The notes below the pieces were generated by a model, which was given only the letters and a program-made list of their open reading frames with translations, was not told where the DNA came from and ran no database searches. The translations under genes and the position numbers were made by a program. From Pseudomonas sp. 8O (lineage in GTDB: Bacteria; Pseudomonadota; Gammaproteobacteria; Pseudomonadales; Pseudomonadaceae): DNA of 64,000 nucleotides. This document shows, piece by piece, positions 61,139 through 64,000 of this stretch; positions within the stretch are counted from its first letter, which is position 1, and the number at the start of each line of letters is the position of its first letter. Location: NCBI RefSeq assembly GCF_902506495.1, contig NZ_LR733267.1, positions 310,001 through 374,000 of the forward strand, given 5' to 3'.

Positions 61139-61828
61139 CTATAGCGCCGGCAAGCGCCAGTCGATGGGCGTCATGCCGTTCTGGCTGAGGAACTGGTTGC
61201 AGCGACTGAAATGACCATTGCCGATGAAGCCACGATGCGCCGACAGCGGCGACGGATGCGGCGAACGCAGCACCAGGTGCTTGGTCGGGTCGATCAGGCG
61301 CTGCTTGCTCTGCGCATGGGCGCCCCAGAGCAGGAACACCAGCTTGGGCTGATGTTCACTGACGACCTCGATCACCCGATCAGTGAAGAACTGCCAGCCC
61401 TTGCCGGCATGCGAGCCGGCATTGGCGCGCTCGACGGTCAGCGAGGTGTTGAGCAGCAGCACGCCCTGGTCGGCCCAACTCTGCAGGTAGCCATGGGCTG
61501 GAATATCGATGTTCAGGTCGCGCTTGAGCTCCATGTAGATGTTCACCAGCGACGGCGGCGTCTGCACCCCCGGCTGCACCGAGAAGCACAGGCCATGCGC
61601 CTGACCCGGACCGTGGTAAGGGTCCTGACCGATGATCACCACCTTGACCTGATCCAGCGGCGTGGAGTTTAGCGCATTGAAGATCAGCGGCCCCGGCGGA
61701 TAGATTTCCTTGCCGGCCTCCTTCTCCGCCTGCAGAAACGCACGCAGCTCGCTCATGTAAGGCTTGTCGAACTCCTCACGCAGCGCGTGTTTCCAGCTGG
61801 CTTCGAGCTTGATGCGGTCGTCGGTCAT
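61139..61828 (-). CDS. ung: Uracil-DNA glycosylase
   Basis: 229 residues. GQDPYHGPGQAHGLCFSV (catalytic Asp and uracil pocket), LLLNTSLTVERANAGSHAGKGW and the HPSPLSAHRGF minor-groove loop define family 1 UDG. Removes uracil from DNA in base excision repair. ATG 61828 after AGGAAAA; an open frame to 61891 is not supported. Confidence 0.97.
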   Translation of the reverse strand: MTDDRIKLEASWKHALREEFDKPYMSELRAFLQAEKEAGKEIYPPGPLIFNALNSTPLDQVKVVIIGQDPYHGPGQAHGLCFSVQPGVQTPPSLVNIYMELKRDLNIDIPAHGYLQSWADQGVLLLNTSLTVERANAGSHAGKGWQFFTDRVIEVVSEHQPKLVFLLWGAHAQSKQRLIDPTKHLVLRSPHPSPLSAHRGFIGNGHFSRCNQFLSQNGMTPIDWRLPAL

Positions 61829-61966
61829 GCGGTTTTCCTGCGGGTACAAAACGAGTGGAGGCACGCTAGAGAAGGCAGCAAGGCAAGTCAAGGAAGAGCT
61901 TGCCGGCAGGGCGAAGGATGCTTTGCTAGCCTTTCGGGAACCTTATCAATCGATGATGCCAAGCCG

Positions 61967-62779
61967 ATGTCTCCCTCTACCGATACCCTGCGCATGGCGT
62001 TGCTCAACCGTTTCCTGAAGGGCGAAGCCAGGATTCCGCAAATGCCTGAAGCCGCCGTCCGCATCAGAAAGCTGTTGGACGACCCACGCACCTCGCTGGA
62101 ACAACTGACCCGCGTGATCACTGGTGACCCGCCGCTGGCCGCGTACCTGATGCAGTTCTCCAATACACCTCTGCTGCGCGGGGAGCGCTCCTGTAGCTCG
62201 CTACGCGAACTGCTGGGCCGCCTTGGTACCCGCCAACTGGCAGACCTGGTGCTGGGCTTCAGCCTGCAAAACCTGTTCACCAGCACCGAACCTGCGCTTC
62301 AGCTGGCATTTCGCGCTCGTTGGCGCAGTGCCAGGGAGCGCGCCGCCCACTGCGCGGTACTGGCACAGCGCACAGGCATGTCACTGGACGATGCCATGCT
62401 CGGCGGCTTGCTACAGGACATCGGCAGCCTGCCGCTGCTCTCGGAGCTGGAGCACTGGCCGAACGTGCCGCGCGCGAGCGACACGCTTCAGGAGCTGTGC
62501 GAGCGCCTGTCCGGCGACCTCGGCGCCCTGGTCCTGACCCGCTGGCAACTGCCCTCGGCGATCATCGAGTCCACTCGTCTATACGGACGGTGGCAGCGCG
62601 AGCATGACGGCGCTGCCGACCTGGCGGATCTGGTCCTGCTTGCCAGTGCCCTGCAGACGAGCCAGACGCTACAGGGGCCGCTACCAGCGCAGGTAAAACT
62701 GGGGCTGGAGCAGCCACTTGGCGAGCTGAGGCAGGAGCTGGCGGGCGAACTGCAACTGTGGAAGCGTCTGCTCGCCTGA
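61967..62779 (+). CDS. HDOD-domain protein
   Basis: 270 residues. The HDOD fold is visible: RIPQMPEAAVRIRKLLDDPRTSLEQLTRVITGDPPLAAYLMQFSN, then LGRLGTRQLADLVLGFSL and GMSLDDAMLGGLLQDIGSLPLLSEL, which has the non-catalytic remnant of the HD motif. HDOD proteins act in signalling, often with c-di-GMP or sensor kinases. No partner domain here. The start is uncertain since no Shine-Dalgarno is obvious at 61967. Confidence 0.82.
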   Translation: MSPSTDTLRMALLNRFLKGEARIPQMPEAAVRIRKLLDDPRTSLEQLTRVITGDPPLAAYLMQFSNTPLLRGERSCSSLRELLGRLGTRQLADLVLGFSLQNLFTSTEPALQLAFRARWRSARERAAHCAVLAQRTGMSLDDAMLGGLLQDIGSLPLLSELEHWPNVPRASDTLQELCERLSGDLGALVLTRWQLPSAIIESTRLYGRWQREHDGAADLADLVLLASALQTSQTLQGPLPAQVKLGLEQPLGELRQELAGELQLWKRLLA

Positions 62780-62876
62780 AGCGCCTGCTATGCAGCCTCA
62801 TCAGGCACATGGATGCAGCTTGTCCTCCCTCTGGAGCAGGTCGAGACTCTTCTGCACGCCCCATGCAGGAGGACAT

Positions 62877-63290
62877 ATGAGCGACTCGAACGGTATCAGC
62901 CGCGAGCGCCTGGAACAGGCGCTCGCCCACTCCACCTTTGCCCAACTGCTCGGCGCCGAACTGCTCGACTTCGCGCCAGGCCGGGTCAGCCTGCAGGTGC
63001 GCAGCCGTCCCGACCTGTGCCAGCACCATGGCTACATGCATGGCGCGGTGGTCGGCTTCATGGTCGACAGTGGCTGCGCCTGGGCAGCGGCGTCGATGGT
63101 TGGCGATGTGGTCACCAGCGAATACAAGCTCAACCTGCTCGCACCCGCGCTTGGCGAACGCCTGCTGTGCCGCGCCGAAGTGCTCAAGGCCGGGCAGCGC
63201 CAGGCAGTGTGCCGAGCCGACGTGTTCGCCGTGAAAGACGGCCAGGAAAAGCTGGTGGCCACCGGTCTGGCGACCATCGCGCGGGTATAG
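62877..63290 (+). CDS. PaaI-type hotdog thioesterase
   Basis: 137 residues. HHGYMHGAVVGFMVDSGCAWAAASM is the central helix with the HGG-like segment and Asp of PaaI/YdiI-type thioesterases; TSEYKLNLLAPALGERLLCRAEVLKAGQRQAVCRADVF forms the following beta-strands. Hydrolyses an acyl-CoA; substrate unknown. Strong AGGAGG ribosome site. Convergent with the AraC gene. Confidence 0.85.
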   Translation: MSDSNGISRERLEQALAHSTFAQLLGAELLDFAPGRVSLQVRSRPDLCQHHGYMHGAVVGFMVDSGCAWAAASMVGDVVTSEYKLNLLAPALGERLLCRAEVLKAGQRQAVCRADVFAVKDGQEKLVATGLATIARV

Positions 63291-63301
63291 CAGGCGCGCG
63301 A

Positions 63302-64000
63302 CTAACCCTGATGCAGCGTCCGGTAATGACTGGGCGCCATGCCCACCACCTTGCGAAACAGCCGCGAGAAGTAATACGGATCCTCATAGCCCAGTTGCTC
63401 GGCGACCTGACGCACCTCGATGTCGCCGCGATCGAGCAGGCGGCATGCCAACGCCATCTTCAACTGAATGAAGTCCTGGATCGGCGCGTGACCGGTCAGC
63501 GCGCGGTAGGTCTTGGCGAAGTGAAAGCGTGACAGCTTGAAGTGCGCCGCCAGTTCGTCGAGGTTGAGGCTACCGTTCAGGTGCTCGCGCATCACCGCCT
63601 GCACCGCTTCGATATCCAGCACCCGCCCGGATTTCAGACTGACCCGCGCCGGTAGTACCGCCAGCGAACTGAGCATCGCCTGCAAGCGGTGCGCAGCATG
63701 GATGAAGGGCAATGCGTTTAAGCCCTGGCGCTGCAAGCCCAGCAACGCCTCGAAATCGCCGATCAGCCTGGGCTGCACGCCAATACGCCGGTGCGGTTGA
63801 GTGCCCATCAGGCGCAGGAAGTCCTCGCCGAGACTGCCGTCGAAGTGCACCCAGTAGATCGTCCAGGGGTTTTGCCCATCGGCGCCATAGGCATGCGGCG
63901 CGTCCTTGGGCAGCAACAGCAAATCGCCAGCGGCGACCTCGAATCGTCCATCCTCCGTTTCCAGCCAACCCCTGCCGGAACGGCAATAGATCAGCAGGTG
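63302..64000 (-). CDS. AraC-family transcriptional regulator (partial, runs off right edge)
   Basis: The C-terminal 232 residues are in the window; the frame is open at base 64000 and its start lies beyond. The N-terminal part shows an AraC-type cupin (HLLIYCRSGRGWLETEDGRF, LLLLPKDAPHAYG, TIYWVHFDG); the C-terminal 100 residues are the double helix-turn-helix (LDELAAHFKLSRFHFAKTYR and RQVAEQLGYEDPYYFSRLFRKV), ending MAPSHYRTLHQG. Ligand and targets are outside the window. Confidence 0.93.
   Translation of the reverse strand, partial: HLLIYCRSGRGWLETEDGRFEVAAGDLLLLPKDAPHAYGADGQNPWTIYWVHFDGSLGEDFLRLMGTQPHRRIGVQPRLIGDFEALLGLQRQGLNALPFIHAAHRLQAMLSSLAVLPARVSLKSGRVLDIEAVQAVMREHLNGSLNLDELAAHFKLSRFHFAKTYRALTGHAPIQDFIQLKMALACRLLDRGDIEVRQVAEQLGYEDPYYFSRLFRKVVGMAPSHYRTLHQG

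Overview
The window is a contiguous piece of a GC-rich Pseudomonas chromosome. Gene content and order indicate this: gloA-argG-motY-pyrC-rnt, the braCDEFG leucine/isoleucine/valine importer, rsxABCDGE-nth followed by a PA3496-type small protein, dcd-csp-apbC-metG, and the six-gene Mrp/Sha antiporter operon with fused A-B subunits all resemble P. aeruginosa gene order as I remember it. The small mobile repeats suggest a relative of the mendocina/stutzeri/alcaligenes side of the genus; that last point is inference. 69 protein-coding genes are annotated, two of them cut by the window edges. No rRNA, tRNA, CRISPR array, prophage or intact insertion sequence was seen.

Layout. 1-3.7 kb: a D-glycerate or sugar-acid module (glycerate kinase, GntP permease, CdaR-type regulator) and a ProQ/FinO RNA chaperone. 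4-8.3 kb: an uncharacterised redox cassette (Old Yellow Enzyme, classical SDR, thioredoxin-fold isomerase, SDR lacking the catalytic Tyr) divergent from a TetR regulator, with two near-identical palindromes between them. 8.4-11 kb: pdxH, an OmpA lipoprotein and a serine hydrolase. 11.2-17 kb: mrpA(B)CDEFG. 17-29.5 kb: dinG, small membrane and envelope proteins, a collagen-like exported protein, two paralogous OmpA lipoproteins, two SEC-C proteins, an LEA-type lipoprotein and a QuiP-like acylase.

30-33.5 kb: an NAD salvage operon (pncA-pncB-nadE) divergent from nrtR, with a perfect 33-bp palindrome over the promoter. 33.6-40.6 kb: an AI-2E-family permease, a K+ channel-like protein, dcd, a cold-shock protein, apbC, metG and a DUF4349 lipoprotein. 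40.7-47.9 kb: the Rsx/Rnf electron-transport complex and nth. 48-54.8 kb: gloA, argG, motY, pyrC, rnt, a 0.7-kb inverted-repeat block, and bfd. 55-60 kb: braCDEFG. 60-64 kb: a DUF6279 lipoprotein, ung, an HDOD protein, a thioesterase and a truncated AraC regulator.

The most interesting non-gene structures are two different MITE-like elements (255 and 140 bp), each inserted in a gene's stop codon (nrtR, argG) yet leaving a stop at the same place; a 15-bp perfect hairpin that sequesters the Shine-Dalgarno sequence of an OmpA lipoprotein gene; paired palindromic operators at the TetR/OYE junction; and the inverted-repeat block between rnt and bfd. I found no clear candidate for a wholly new multi-gene system. 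The OYE/SDR/isomerase/degenerate-SDR cassette is the closest to an undescribed pathway. All family assignments are by reading motifs; no database search was run.
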